Assembly: GCA_021613335.1 (NCBI GenBank)
Contig: JAJTWR010000296.1
Coordinates: 1 to 64,000, forward strand
Length of the DNA: 64,000 bases
Source of the DNA: Whitmania pigra
Taxonomy: Eukaryota; Annelida; Clitellata; Hirudinida; Haemopidae
Direction of reading: 5' to 3'
Made by a program: the position numbers and the translations under genes. Positions within the stretch are counted from its first letter, which is position 1. Every line of letters begins with the position of its first letter. The notes below the pieces were generated by a model that was not told the DNA's origin, did no database searches, and worked only from the letters and a program-made list of their open reading frames with translations. Shown in pieces: positions 37,452 to 56,994 of this stretch.

Positions 37452-40400
37452 TTAGACAATAAACATTGAGCGAGTATACCTCTCAAGGTATCCAACAACG
37501 TGATCGAGATTTCTTGAATTGGACAATTTCGAGAGCTTGTCGAGAACTTCCAAAGAACCACTAGATCGCTCTTCAAAACGATTGATGATGATAATATTTT
37601 TAGATGATAGTACTATTTTTAGACAAAAATCTGATGATGATGCTGATTGAAAATTATCACTCACCGAGTCCCAGAAGTTCCTTGATGTTTGTCATGACGT
37701 TGTAGTTCTCAGTCAGCTTGACATACAACTGGCTCATCCTGGCCACGACTCCGTTCGCGTTCGGAACGTCGAACAGTTTCTGGAAGTGCTCGACCATTCT
37801 GACCAGGTACTCCTTGTCGACTGCCATCAAGTCGTCGTGCTGAAATTGCACGTCAATTTCGACTTCAAAATGAGCGTGTCGAAAACATTTTAAAGTAGAT
37901 ATTGTGCAATCCAAAACAATGCCCAGTTTTAAGCAGTTCATTTGATCCATTCAGCCAAATCACCTTGCATTTCTTTCTGCACGATCCGTTGTTTGCTATT
38001 TCGTCGACCATCTTGACCAATTCTGCCACAGAACAAGTTTGATCATTCAATCGAATGGGTTGCCAGGGAATAAGAGTTTGTGATAAGTTCTTCAGAGATT
38101 CTTGCAAGCCCTGAACAGAAGGAAATATATCGAAGACATACATTGGTTATTATTAGGTATTTGCAAACAATGGTACTATGTTACTGCTGTATGTAGTTGT
38201 ATTTGTAAACAATCGTACTCTTCCGAACCTTAAAGTGTCTCATCTGATCTGACCAATCTTCAAGAGTGGAGAGCAAACACTTCCTGTTGCACCTCAAACC
38301 CTCGTGGTGGCAAGTTCTTGCTGTGCCGATGATTCCCTCGACTTCCCTGCAGAACTTTAGAGGAACATTTACAATTTAAATCATGTGGTCTATTTCAAAA
38401 TATGACATTCTAGAATAACAAACTAGATTCCAACAATAATTATTGGTAAATTAAACCAAATCAACACATCTTTAAGTTAGCAACAACAAATAAAAGAACC
38501 AACACTTTGAAGTTCCATAGATTTCGAGTTCTGCTTGAGAGCCACGATGGAGGGAACAACATTTTCTAGATCTGTGACTTCCATTTCTCTGCAAAAATCC
38601 TTGAAAACAGAAAACAGATGTTCGAGCATTCTCTGCATCAGTCATCAATGGCTCTACTCAGTGCAAGAATGGAGCCATTGCATAAAGAGATCCAATTATC
38701 ACCTCTAAATATTTTCTGCACACCGAGGACGACATTCGTTTCAAGTCGACCAACTTCGTGCTCGTTGAGAATACGTTGTGTCTGTTCAAACTGAAGCGAA
38801 ACCATTTTAAAACATTTTCTACTTGTGAATTAATCAAGGAGAAATTACAACAACTAATTTGTTCCAAACGATGCCAGCATGAATAACAAGTAACAACATA
38901 ATTTCAAAGGAAACATAAAAAAATCTCAAATCAAAACTGAGAAAAACCTCAAACTTCTCTTTTCAACATGTTCGATGTTGTCTGATTCACAATTCTTTGA
39001 AGACTTCCTGCTGAAATATTGACTTTGTGTAAAGCCAGATTTAGGCAGAAAATGAGACCAACAAAAGAATAATTCTGAGAAAGAATGTCTTACAAAAAGT
39101 TGTATTTTATTAAATGCAAACCTGGATTGCAGTTGCGTTCTGAGCAGATCGTTTGTTGTTTGTAATTGTTTCACCTTCTTGTTGAGTGCATCGAGTTTAT
39201 TTTCATAATTCTGAAATCAATGCAACAATTTGATGCATTAATTATGTGCAAATGTTTTTGTTGTCTTGCATTAATAAACAAAATAAACAATTAAATCAAC
39301 ACTGATCATCGATATCAGGAGAGCATTCAAACCTTCAAAAGAAGTTTAAAATTTTGAGTCGGAGATTCGACGCGCTGTTCGCAACGCGAATCCGAATTCA
39401 GGAGCTTCGACAACTTTCTCTCGTAACTGTCTATGATGGTGAGGACGCTGAACAAAACATAATTTAAAATAATAAATTTAAAAAAACAACAGATTTATTA
39501 CACTTTATTTAACTTTAACATCAGAAGATGTAAAATGCATGTGATCTCATTAAAAATTCAAACCTGTCATCAACTTTTCCTCTTCCAAGTTTCTTAAAGA
39601 GATCCTCGAATGCTTTGTCACTCCTGATTCTCTGATGTTCACCCTTTGAAGTTTGAACAACGAAATTGATGCATCGTCGAAATGAACGACATAATAAAAT
39701 AACACAAATAAAATTAATAACTCAACGAAATAATCTGCAAACCAATGACCTCCTCCATAGAACGTTTTATCTTCTCGTTGAGAATCCTCACTTCGCCCTC
39801 GAGAAATCGACACCTTTCTATGAGGCGTCTGCTTTCAACGGCCGTCATCTGTCATAAGTTGTTATGAAGTGTTTAAGGCAATTGTAATAACAATAACAAC
39901 AATAATAACAACAACACTAAAAGTCCAATTAATCAAACAAATAAAATTAATTGTAAATAATTAATGAAATTATAATTATATTCTTTATTCAACAAATAAC
40001 TTGCCTGATCAGCATGATCTCCATTAGGCATACTCTCTTTAAGATCATTCAACTCTCTTCTGCAACTCCTCAGCCTATCTGATTGTGATTCTAATTTTTC
40101 CCTAGCCAATGAAAATTCAAATGTTAATGAAGATTTGTTCCTAATATGTTTGTGGTATTTTTATGAATGTATTATGAATGATTTATAAATTATATGAATG
40201 CATTAAATTTCTTTAAAAATTAATCAATTTATTAATAGTATGTAAAACAGTGATGGTGAATCTGATTAGTAAGTAACTAATAACAATGCAAACAACAGCA
40301 ATGGTCATTGAGCACACAATAAGAATATTAAATGAGCGTCAGCACAAATCTAGACAAGCAATACGAATAACTTTATGCATAATTTTTTAGAATCAAAAAT

Positions 40401-40990
40401 AAAATCCAGCACAACGTGCATCGCAACAAATTCTAATTCGAAAACTGACCTGTTCTTCATGTTCACTTTGACCACATTTTCAATCAGCCTGTCCTTTTCA
40501 CTCACAGTTTTTAACAAATCCCTGCAGAAGTTTCGCAGAATCTGTGAATCCTTGCAATTCAAGGAGAGATAACCTAAAAGATCAATGAAATTCTGCACCA
40601 AGATGAATCCAAGGGAATCCTTATAAATGAAGCATGAAGCCACATTTTGGCCAAATCTTACTTCTCATCCCCAAGAAAATATTTAATACAAATCCTTAAA
40701 TTCAATATTCTAATCAAGACAAAATAAAACAAATGACTAATTGATACAAACATTTCATGTTATTCTTGTTGGAGCCACAAATAAAGCTAATTGAAGAAAT
40801 TGCTTGTTGTGATAGACTCAGGTCATTCCATTCTTTAATTTCTGCCTAATTATTTCAATGGCATGATATTGTATTAGAAATTGTAATAACAGTTAGAAGC
40901 TTTTATAACCAGCAGCAGAAAAATTAAGTGATTTACCAATACTTCGAGATCATTCTCACATCTGCGACGGTGATCACCTCCTCCCGACAT
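37452..40990 (-). CDS. CEP70: Centrosomal protein of 70 kDa (CEP70 orthologue)
   Basis: Fifteen minus-strand exons join in phase: 40937-40990 (ATG), 40752-40845, 40450-40573, 40005-40101, 39750-39848, 39564-39643, 39333-39447, 39122-39210, 38948-39010, 38703-38790, 38504-38599, 38229-38354, 37964-38110, 37665-37839, 37480-37570; about 512 residues. The N-terminal half is coiled coil. Diagnostic are DSYERKLSKL, LEDWSDQMRHFKGLQESLK and, at the C-terminus, HFQKLFDVPNANGVVARMSQ, which parallels human CEP70 almost word for word. The human protein sits at the centrosome, binds gamma-tubulin and aids spindle and cilium assembly. The intron after 40,005 has a GC donor (CAG|gcaagt). The last exon is unresolved: the human tail with FFPAF is not found; reading through the final donor gives a stop at 37,452-37,454, about 85 residues short of the human length. 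Confidence 0.88.
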
Positions 40991-42547
40991 ACTTTTTGAT
41001 CTTATAAACTGTAGAACTCTATCCTATCTTAACTATAAAACCTAAAACTAAAGTAGGTCTCCGAGATGCTAAAGTTGCCTAACTTTGATGTTTTCAATTT
41101 GTTTAGAGCTACTCTACAAACAGGCAAAGCAAACAATGAGATAGACCTTTACGGGATCAAAATGCAAGTTTAAGCATGTAAACAAAACAAAAAACGAGAT
41201 AAAAGTGAACACCACTTCTGTTATGTAATTTCTTTTTATAATTTGTAAGCACATATGCAAAAAGTAGAAACTATTTTAGATAAAATGTTAGTGCACTTTT
41301 AAAGTAATTTTAAGCTTTCTTTTCATAATCTTAACTTGTGCATAGAACGAATGATTACTACTTTACAAGCCACGTACAAGCTTTAAGAGTGTGAGTTAAA
41401 AATTCTAATGAATCAAATTTGCATAATTTCTAGATTCCCTGCGTCACTCGATCATTAACAGTCAAATTAATGTATAATCTGAAAATATCGTCTTTTATTT
41501 GTCAAAAATGGTTTATGATTGCGTCGTGATTATCAATTACAGATGAGTCTGTATGAATTTTGGTCCCATATTTATTCGCAACAAACGCCTTCAATTCATG
41601 GTCAATTGTTCTATTGATAAGGCTCTTATCGACGTTGCCGCTAATCGGTAACATATCGATTACACTTTAAAAATCATTTCCAATTACCGATAATTCACTA
41701 GCTTCATTTTTTACGCTTGCCATTCTTTTTCAGAAGAACTTGATTCAACCAGATGAATAAATTCCCCCACAAATCTTCTGAAATTAATTCTGGAGACATT
41801 TATGGAGCGTGCATGACATTTGCACCCAAGAGAGGACATGACTTAGTGACTTAGCATGTCTAATAACCTGCCTTGCATCTTCATTTCAGAGAACTGTGTT
41901 GGGAACTGTGCCCACATACATGAGCTACTAATCATACATTGTGCTTAAATCATTAACTAATTAGTTTCATCACATATAAAATTAACAGATATTATTTGAG
42001 AATTAAAGTTCTGTTAATAAACATAAAATCCAAAAACGAAATAATGAACCATTTATAAACATAAAATACGTCGAAAAGAAAGGCTTCACTTAAAAATTGG
42101 ACCGCGGTTCATTGCAGGTGAAATTGTAGGTTGGTGTCGTCGTTTCAGTCTCCAACAAATGTCTTCTTGCCAATTACACGGGAGTCCAACAGATTTTAAT
42201 TGATGAACGGCGCATAATTTGATGCACTTAGTTGACTTTATTATTAACAAGTTATCTTATTAATTATTAACAGAAACACCGAATAAACTATTTTAACTGA
42301 TTACAATCACCACAAATACACAAATTCAACAACTCAATGGGACCACTTTGAAGTCACAAAGGACTGTTGTTCATGAAAACCCAACAAACTACCTGGCTTG
42401 CGACATACGACAAACATTGGGTAAAACATGACCATTTTTGATAATGATAATATTAATAATATAAATTATTATATTTAATATAATGCTGCAATTATTGTTT
42501 GTGTATCATTCAATAAAGCACAAAGATCAAACAGTGGCATTACTTAA
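40991..42547. other. Upstream region of CEP70
   Basis: No gene recognised. The first CEP70 coding exon ends at 40,990 on the minus strand and the next gene runs in the opposite direction from 43,814, so this interval with 42,813-43,813 contains the control regions of both. Confidence 0.45.
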
Positions 42548-42810
<263 letters not shown>

Positions 42811-43813
42811 AACAACAATAATAATTACAGTAGTATAGATGTGGCATCTACAGTAATAAATATATCAGTACATCAATTTATCAATACATTAATCATGCAA
42901 TTTTTATACTTTAGTGCCGCTGTATTTAATTATTTTTATCACTATAATTTAAAATCATTACTACTATTTTTTTTTATAATTAGTTAACACTAGAGTACTC
43001 CAATTTTGACTTCGTGTGGCTTTAAGTACGAGGCTTAAATAGGAAGGTCGAAATTTTTCAGATTAAAAGTTGTAGGAGTGCGTCCTTGCCAAGGTGTTCG
43101 CAAACAAGGATCCATTGTGCAAATGAATGTCACCGAGGATATCACCACGCTTCTTTAAGCGGTTACTCATCGAATTATAATGCGCCTAACACATCATAAC
43201 CATTACAATCAATGTCTGAGGGCAGTACAGGTGAAATGAAATCAACTTTAAAGTGAAAAATTTAAGCAAAAAATTTCGGAAATCTCGAAAGAAGCGATCG
43301 AAAAGTCAAACGGGCAGTGAAATGAAAGCTGAGAAGTCATAAAAGCACCGACGGGTCACATGTTCGGAGCTGAAAATAAATAAGCTTCAATTCAATGGGT
43401 CTGCTTGCTCGTGCAGCTACGAAAACATTTCAGCCCACTTCATTAACCACTTTTTGAGTTTCGAGAAAGAGATCTCAACTAAAGCTTTTGCATCGGCGTC
43501 GATGCTCCTTAACTTTGATGTGCCCTTCTGATCGCCTCGGGGATTCGACAGTTTTTAGTCCAACTGTTCAGTTATTTCTCTAAAGTAAGTGCGATTTTGT
43601 AACTTTTGTTTTTTTTAAATATTCTACGTTGGTCTTGAAACAAGGATAAATATTTTCGTCGCTGGAGATGCGTTTTGAGTGGAATGCAAATTGTTTGAAA
43701 ATCTTTATTGAAAATGCTATAAAAGTACTTCGTAGTACCTATTAATACCTCGTGGATTTTAGAATTTCTCGATAACTTCTCTCCGATGCTTGAACTTGAA
43801 CTGTTCAGGTGAG

Positions 43814-51299
<7,486 letters not shown>

Positions 51300-51480
51300 A
51301 AATTATTATTACTAACAACAACAAAAACAATATTGATAAATTTTTAAATATTGTTATTGTTAGCATTATTGTAATAATATTATTTGATCCTAATATCATC
51401 TTTTCGCTCTCTAATACTTTCCTAGCTGCTTGATGCCTGTGAGTGACTTCAAAACAGCCTTAATCTATCATTTGTACATT

Positions 51481-51486
51481 AATAAA
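51481..51486 (+). terminator. Candidate poly(A) signal of the CCDC177-like gene
   Basis: AATAAA 182 bp after the stop codon. Confidence 0.35.
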
Positions 51487-51698
51487 ATCTAGGTGTATCA
51501 TACAAATCCTTACTTACAAATTCTGGTTGTTTAGAATTTATTTAAAAACTTCCAAATAAAAAATAATTTAAGTACCGCATTTTTACGTATTTAACACGCA
51601 TACCAGTACAGCACGCAGAAGGTGCGTGGTACGTAAAATCGAACATAAAGCGCGATAATATGACTAAAAACACGGTAGGTAGTACTAATGGTATTTTA

Positions 51699-52190
51699 TT
51701 ATATTACTAGAAGCATCTGCGCGTCTGTTTTCGTTTTCCTTATGGTCACCTGAGGATTCAACTTTAACAATCCTCCGAACGGCAAACCATTCGTGCCAAT
51801 CACAAACTTCAGGAACAGTTTTTGTTCTTTGACATCAAAGGACGACAGGCATTCGAAAAGAAATTGAACTGATTGAGATTCTTTATACTCACAGTAATGT
51901 TGCAAATCATCCAAGGTCCATTTTTGAAATTGTTCACAACATATTAAATTTTTTAATTCCTGAGATGCGAACAATTGTCTCATAGGAAAAGTCTCATCAA
52001 ATCCACGTCTGAGAGCCTAAATTTCAGGATAAAAATTGATATAATCTTTGTTGAAGGCATAGTTTATCCAAGTACAAAATGTTATGAGGATAGAGTAAGA
52101 CATCACGTCATTTTCAATCAATTCAACACTTGTACCTGGAACAGTGAAACTTACGCACAGATCATCGAACGAGTACTAGTCGATGAATTT
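51699..52190 (-). pseudogene. Broken HECT ligase copy related to the one at 10.5 kb
   Basis: Minus-strand homology to the HECT domain of the 957-aa protein, from VSFTVPGTSVELIE (about 52,165) through GFDETF to LPFGGLLKLNP (about 51,755). Over 72 aligned residues (LKNLICCEQF to NPQVTI) 47 are identical. The copy is interrupted: LYPHNI-LYLDKL lies in a shifted frame, an in-frame stop replaces the Lys before ALRRGFDE, and the sequence departs from HECT after NPQVTI, so the catalytic cysteine segment is absent. Clearly non-functional as a ligase. Like the intact gene, it shows no intron in the matched part. Confidence 0.85.
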
Positions 52191-52220
52191 AATGGAGGTT
52201 GTTTGTTCAAAAGCAAGTGA

Positions 52221-52505
52221 TCAAGGTCATACCATTGTTACCAGTCGACCAAGTGCTTCCTTGAAACAGAGCGACACCGCACCCTATACGACACAAATCT
52301 GGACTTTGATGTCACACCTGATGAGCTAAAACACTACTTCTCTACCAGTGTTCCAGTCCTGAGAGCTTCCGTCCTGTACCATGAACCGGGCATCAGTTCT
52401 GGGAACAGACTTTGCCAGATTTATTATTTCCATCATTTTATTGAACTGACATCCTTTTTACCTACTCATAAATCTCACAAAGTATTAGAAATTTCTTTGC
52501 GCTAA
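52221..52505 (+). other. Unexplained open frame without ATG
   Basis: About 94 codons open after a TGA at 52,218, with balanced composition in the first 60 residues (LDFDVTPDELKHYFSTSVPV, LYHEPGISSGNRL). It ends in TAA at 52,503-52,505. It abuts the HECT relic on the other strand. Might be an exon or a fragment of another relic. I do not recognise it. Confidence 0.25.
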
Positions 52506-53303
52506 TTGTCATCCAAATAATATTGTAAGAAATTGTATTATAATGTGACTTTTATAAGCTGCAAAAATAAAAAGTTTGGCCCCATAAATCACTCTATCGC
52601 TAGAGCCTTATCATTAATTAGGCTATTAATGAGTAAGAGAGTTCTCCAGAAAACTCCAGTCTGGATATTCACCCTAATTAAGTTGGGTTTATCGTTAGAA
52701 AAAAACTATAGACTAGAATCATAAAGCAAAAATCAACTCATTTTTAAGTTTAGCAGATACAGGGCCAGGCATCGGAGTGCGACATTCATGTTTTACGACT
52801 ATAATTTTTTTATTACTTATCATATTTAAACCATTTTTTTTATTATGATGTGCATAAGATAACATAACAAATGTTATAGAACAAATATTTGTAGTTTAAA
52901 AGGCCGATAGATCTTTGTAAGAACCATGTATAACTTCAGTAATCACATATTAATTTCATTTGGTGTTAATAAAACCTTTTTATAATTTAAACAAAAATAA
53001 CAAAACATGACCTCTTCAAGGTTGTAAATTAATTATTGAATAAACATAATCATTAACAAATCTTAAATAATCTTAAATGCATCTCGCCTGGCCACTCACA
53101 ACAAGAAAACATGTAGTCTTACAGCTAAAACGTTAAGGATATAACAAGCAAACAATGGATTACCATTGTTAGTACTATTTTTGTAACAAAGTTTTCTTTT
53201 TATTGCGATATACACAAGATGAGTCCCAGGACAGATACATCGATACTTAATTCACAATAGCAAGAACTACCGATAAAGAATCTTCATTCGAACTTTTTAT
53301 ACA
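52506..53303. other. Intergenic upstream of the HtrL-like gene
   Basis: AT-rich unique sequence with no supported gene. Confidence 0.45.
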
Positions 53304-54570
53304 ATGGTCATGGCTTTGATAAAGCCGAAAATTTACAAGTTGTTGCAAAATCTTGTTAAAGCATGCATAGCATTATGCATCTTGTTTGTTTTCACGGCCT
53401 TTTACAAGCTGGCGACAAAGGTAAAATATTTGACTTTTAAAAAGAAGGTCATGTTTTAGCTTCAACATTGCTACTTTAAGCCGTATTACGAGAAAATAAC
53501 GAAAGAACACCTTGAAACTAGCTTCAAGAGAATGGATTATGACTATTCAAAAGTGGAGCAAATCTATCAGTCCTTAAGTAAGCAGGTGACTGAGGTAAGT
53601 TCCCTCAGAGATGAAGTGACTGTGATCACAGCATATTTCTCATTAGGAACCTTTAGGAAAGGAGATAATGGTGTCTATACGGCAGGTTTGGTGAGATTCA
53701 TCGCAAGCCTTATCTCCTACACTTAAATTTTAATAACATCATATTTGTAAGGCCTTTACAGAAAATGGATGACAATTTTCAAGAACATCGCAAACCCAAC
53801 CATCGCATACTTTGATGACGTTGAGTTCTGCAACTACTTCAAGGTTTTGAGGCAACACCTCCCATACAACGTCACCCAAGTGATCTACATCGATAGAAAA
53901 GACCTCTGGGCTTTTCAGATTCAAAAAAAGATAGAAGAAATTTTCAAACAACCAGGTTACCCAGAGCACAGTCCAAACACGGTCAAACCCGAATATTCGT
54001 GCGCCATGCATGCCAAATATGAACTGATGAAGAGGTCCGTGATCAATAACTTGTTTAAGACAAAGTATTTCAGTTGGGTAGACATCGGACTTTTTAGACA
54101 CATGAATGTCGACGAGGAGCCTCTGTTTGGCATCTTCATCCCGAAGCATTTCTCTGAAACCTCCATGGCTTACGGATTGGTGACACGCAGAAATCCAACT
54201 CTGACACCTACAGACATAGTCTACATCAATTCCGAGTGGGTATGCGGGTGCATTTTTATTGGGAGAAGCGACGTGATGTTGAGGTAGGAAAACAGATCGA
54301 TGGTCAAATTGCAACCTTTGAACACATTTAACTGTTTTCAGGTGGACTCTCGAATATATGGAAGGAGTTGATTGGCTCCTCAAAAAGAAATTGATGAGCA
54401 CCGACCAGCAGGTCATCTACATTTTGGAAAACAACGGATTGATAAAAACCCCAATCCAGGCATTTGAAAACGATGGCGCGTACCAAAAGTGGTTTCATCT
54501 GGGCTACCTGGCAAGGGATGCATGGCATTTGCAGAAGAAAAAAGAATTACTTAATCTAATGCTCGCCTGA
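53304..54570 (+). CDS. HtrL/YibB-family type II membrane protein
   Basis: Four exons: 53304-53420, 53481-53685, 53752-54283, 54342-54570 (TGA); phases match; 360 residues. Residues 1-17 are basic, 18-34 are hydrophobic (LVKACIALCILFVFTAF), then a stem, giving a type II signal anchor with the catalytic-type domain in the lumen. The domain begins TVITAYFSLGTF and runs through GLYRKWMTIFKNIANPTIAY and KYFSWVDIGLFRH, typical of the HtrL/YibB family (PF09612), named after E. coli YibB/HtrL and also found in animals such as nematodes. The biochemical role is not established; a glycosyltransferase-like fold is often suspected, supported here only by the Golgi-type topology. A poly(A) signal lies at 54,650, and the next gene runs towards it. 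Confidence 0.85.
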
Positions 54571-54572
54571 AT

Positions 54573-54578
54573 TTATTT
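54573..54578 (-). terminator. Candidate poly(A) signal of the dCMP deaminase gene
   Basis: AATAAA on the minus strand (tttatt on plus), 83 bp past the deaminase stop and just 3 bp beyond the HtrL-like stop codon. Confidence 0.4.
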
Positions 54579-54649
54579 TAAAGTAATTTGCTAATGAGTG
54601 CTTTACAACTTTTTGTGTGATGGGTTCCAAATATTTTGCATTTACATTC

Positions 54650-54655
54650 AATAAA
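54650..54655 (+). terminator. Candidate poly(A) signal of the HtrL-like gene
   Basis: AATAAA 80 bp past the HtrL-like stop codon and 6 bp before the deaminase stop codon on the other strand. Confidence 0.45.
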
Positions 54656-54660
54656 ACTTT

Positions 54661-55410
54661 TTAATCATCAAGAGAGTTAAAGTCGATGGTAATTGACTTC
54701 TTAGGAGCAAGTTGCCTGCAATAGTTAAAATTTATAAAAATTACATTATTTTTGTACATAATCAAGGTCAAATCACATGTAATTTGCAAAACTTGACTGA
54801 CAGGCATTCGATGTTCGCCATGTCGAGCATTCTCTTCGATGCCTGAACGCTTTTCTTTTCTCTGTGTTTGTCTGATGCATAAACAACTTTCTTGATGCCT
54901 GACTGAATTATAAGCTTTGCACATTCATTGCATGGAAACAGGGCAGAGTAAATAGTGCAGTTCTTAACATCGTGAGAATTCTTGTTTAGAATTGCATTCA
55001 TCTCGGCATGGCAGACTGAAAAGTATGATTTAGTCACAAATGACCATTTGTTTTAAAATCCTGTGGTCAAAAGATACACCAACCATAGAAATATTTATTC
55101 TCTAGCTCATCATCATTTCCTTTGCCCCATGGCATCACATCATCACTAAGACCATTTGGCATGCCATTGTATCCTATGCCAACAATCTTTTTATCTTCAT
55201 TCACTATGCATGCACCTACCTGTCAAATCATGCTAAATATAAGTACATTTGATTGGTGATTATGGTTTTGGATAAGTGTTAGTATAGTATTTCACCTGTG
55301 TCACAGGATCCTTGCTTCTTTGGGCAGATAGAAAGGCCACAGCCATAAAATATTCATCCCAATTAAGGTAAGAGTCTCTTTTCTTGTCCTTTTGGCCAAT
55401 TTTTAATGTG
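54661..55410 (-). CDS. DCTD: Deoxycytidylate (dCMP) deaminase
   Basis: Minus-strand exons 55296-about 55392, 55084-55219, 54802-55015 and 54661-54715 (TAA) join in phase. Order of motifs: [37 protein letters not shown] with [12 protein letters not shown], zinc-site HAE in VCHAEMNAI, and the second zinc site PCNEC in [20 protein letters not shown]. This is the full core of dCMP deaminase, which makes dUMP for thymidylate synthesis and is allosterically controlled by dCTP/dTTP. The 5' end is open: a candidate start ATGGGGCTGGAGG lies at 55,554 down to 55,542, and joining it to the exon at about 55,392 (acceptor aaaag before GACAAG) gives MGLEETNE then DKKRDSYL, but both splice sites are weak. 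Confidence 0.9.
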
Positions 55411-55569
55411 TCGCTAAAGCGTAAGCATTTGCTAAATAAGCTTAAAGAAAGTTACATCGTATATAAAGTGCACTCAAATGCTGGTAATAATGGTGAAGAC
55501 GCACTATTAAACTAACATTTTACCGACAACTTCATTGGTCTCCTCCAGCCCCATGCAGGAATCGGAATC

Positions 55570-56994
55570 TTCAAATTTAGTCGAAACAACAAACTTCGCG
55601 CAAGCTACAAGTAGATAAGTAAGAATTCCGGATATTTTTTATTCTTTATCTCTCATTTGAAGAAACTATTATTTAGACAGGTGGTATCTTGGCAAAACAA
55701 AAAAATTAATTTGTATATTTAATTAAAACAGTAAAAATCACCTTTTAAATATTTTTCAAAATAGAATTACTTAAATACTTTCTTAAAGAGAAAAATAAAG
55801 CTTAAATAAATTTTGTCACCGATTGCCAAGAAAGGTTCACATTTTTGTCGACACCCGTTGGCAACAGCTGAGCAAACCCCACGCGAATTGAACATGACCT
55901 TACCTGAATGATATTACGTTGTTATTACTTTCCACTGCACATCTAGATGATTCGGACATCACATTATGCGACTCGGGCTTCTTTTTAAACACACTTAAGC
56001 CTGACCTGCCAGGAAAATGACACTTGAGCGATTTGCTCTAAATTGTTTAGAGATTGATATTGAGCTCAATTCCTCGGGGAATAGTATATCTAAATTGGGT
56101 TTTTGAGGCTAATCATTAGTGAGCGTATCTTGGTTTACTAACACTCAAGAACTCAAACGTAAATGCAAAGGTTTCAAAATCTTCAAGAAATCAAAATGTA
56201 ATTTGTTTATTTGGTTGATAAATTCAAACATTTCATTTTGAAAAATTCATAATATGAATTCAATGAAATCACAACTGAAATTTCCTCTCAAGAAAGCTTT
56301 CAGCCAATAAATACTTCAAAGGCACATCAAATCTCAGTAATTATGTACTGAAATTCTATTAGAAAATCTAACAAGATTTAAGCAATTCAAAAACTTGACT
56401 AGCTAATAATGGAATACCTCAAATTCATCGCCAACATCATCATCATCATGATTTACAATCATCACCACCACCATCATCAGCAGCATTGTAATCATCATTA
56501 ACAGTGTTAACCACAATTAACAAAAACAAATCACAATGGAAGATGCGTGTCAAAATTTAGTAGCACAAGTTGAAAAAGAGAATGTAATAATGGAAAGAAA
56601 AATTAACAAAGCTGAATTGTATTTCATTAAGCTTGCTTAATCTGCACTTGCAAATAACGACATTATTCAACTGAGCAATAGAATTTCTTCTGTATACAGA
56701 TTGGCAAACAATTAAATGTTTCTGTTTTGTTCAGATTTCAAATAATTACATTCAATGTGACATGGTAACATTCAGTTGTTGAATGTTTCATTCAATACTT
56801 AGAATGTGTAGGACCATGCATATGAGTCTCGCTCACATTAAACCAACTGGCTTCATAGCAACCACCCACGATCTAAAATAATCAGCAGTTAACTGAGATG
56901 TGAGCTCGGCTAGTTTGGTTAAGTTCACAGAACATTGTCACTGAAAGGCAAGAACTCTTAAAAATTTCTGAATTCGACAAAATGAAACGATCGG
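55570..56994. other. Intergenic, with small (ATC)n runs
   Basis: No supported gene. Short ATC/ACC repeats at about 56,440-56,500. Contains the upstream region of the dCMP deaminase gene and the 3' flank of TBC1D30. Confidence 0.45.

Noticed and set aside
53739..54416. 225-codon minus-strand ORF
   Set aside because: Complement of the HtrL-like exons 3 and 4, whose plus-strand reading is conserved and correctly spliced.
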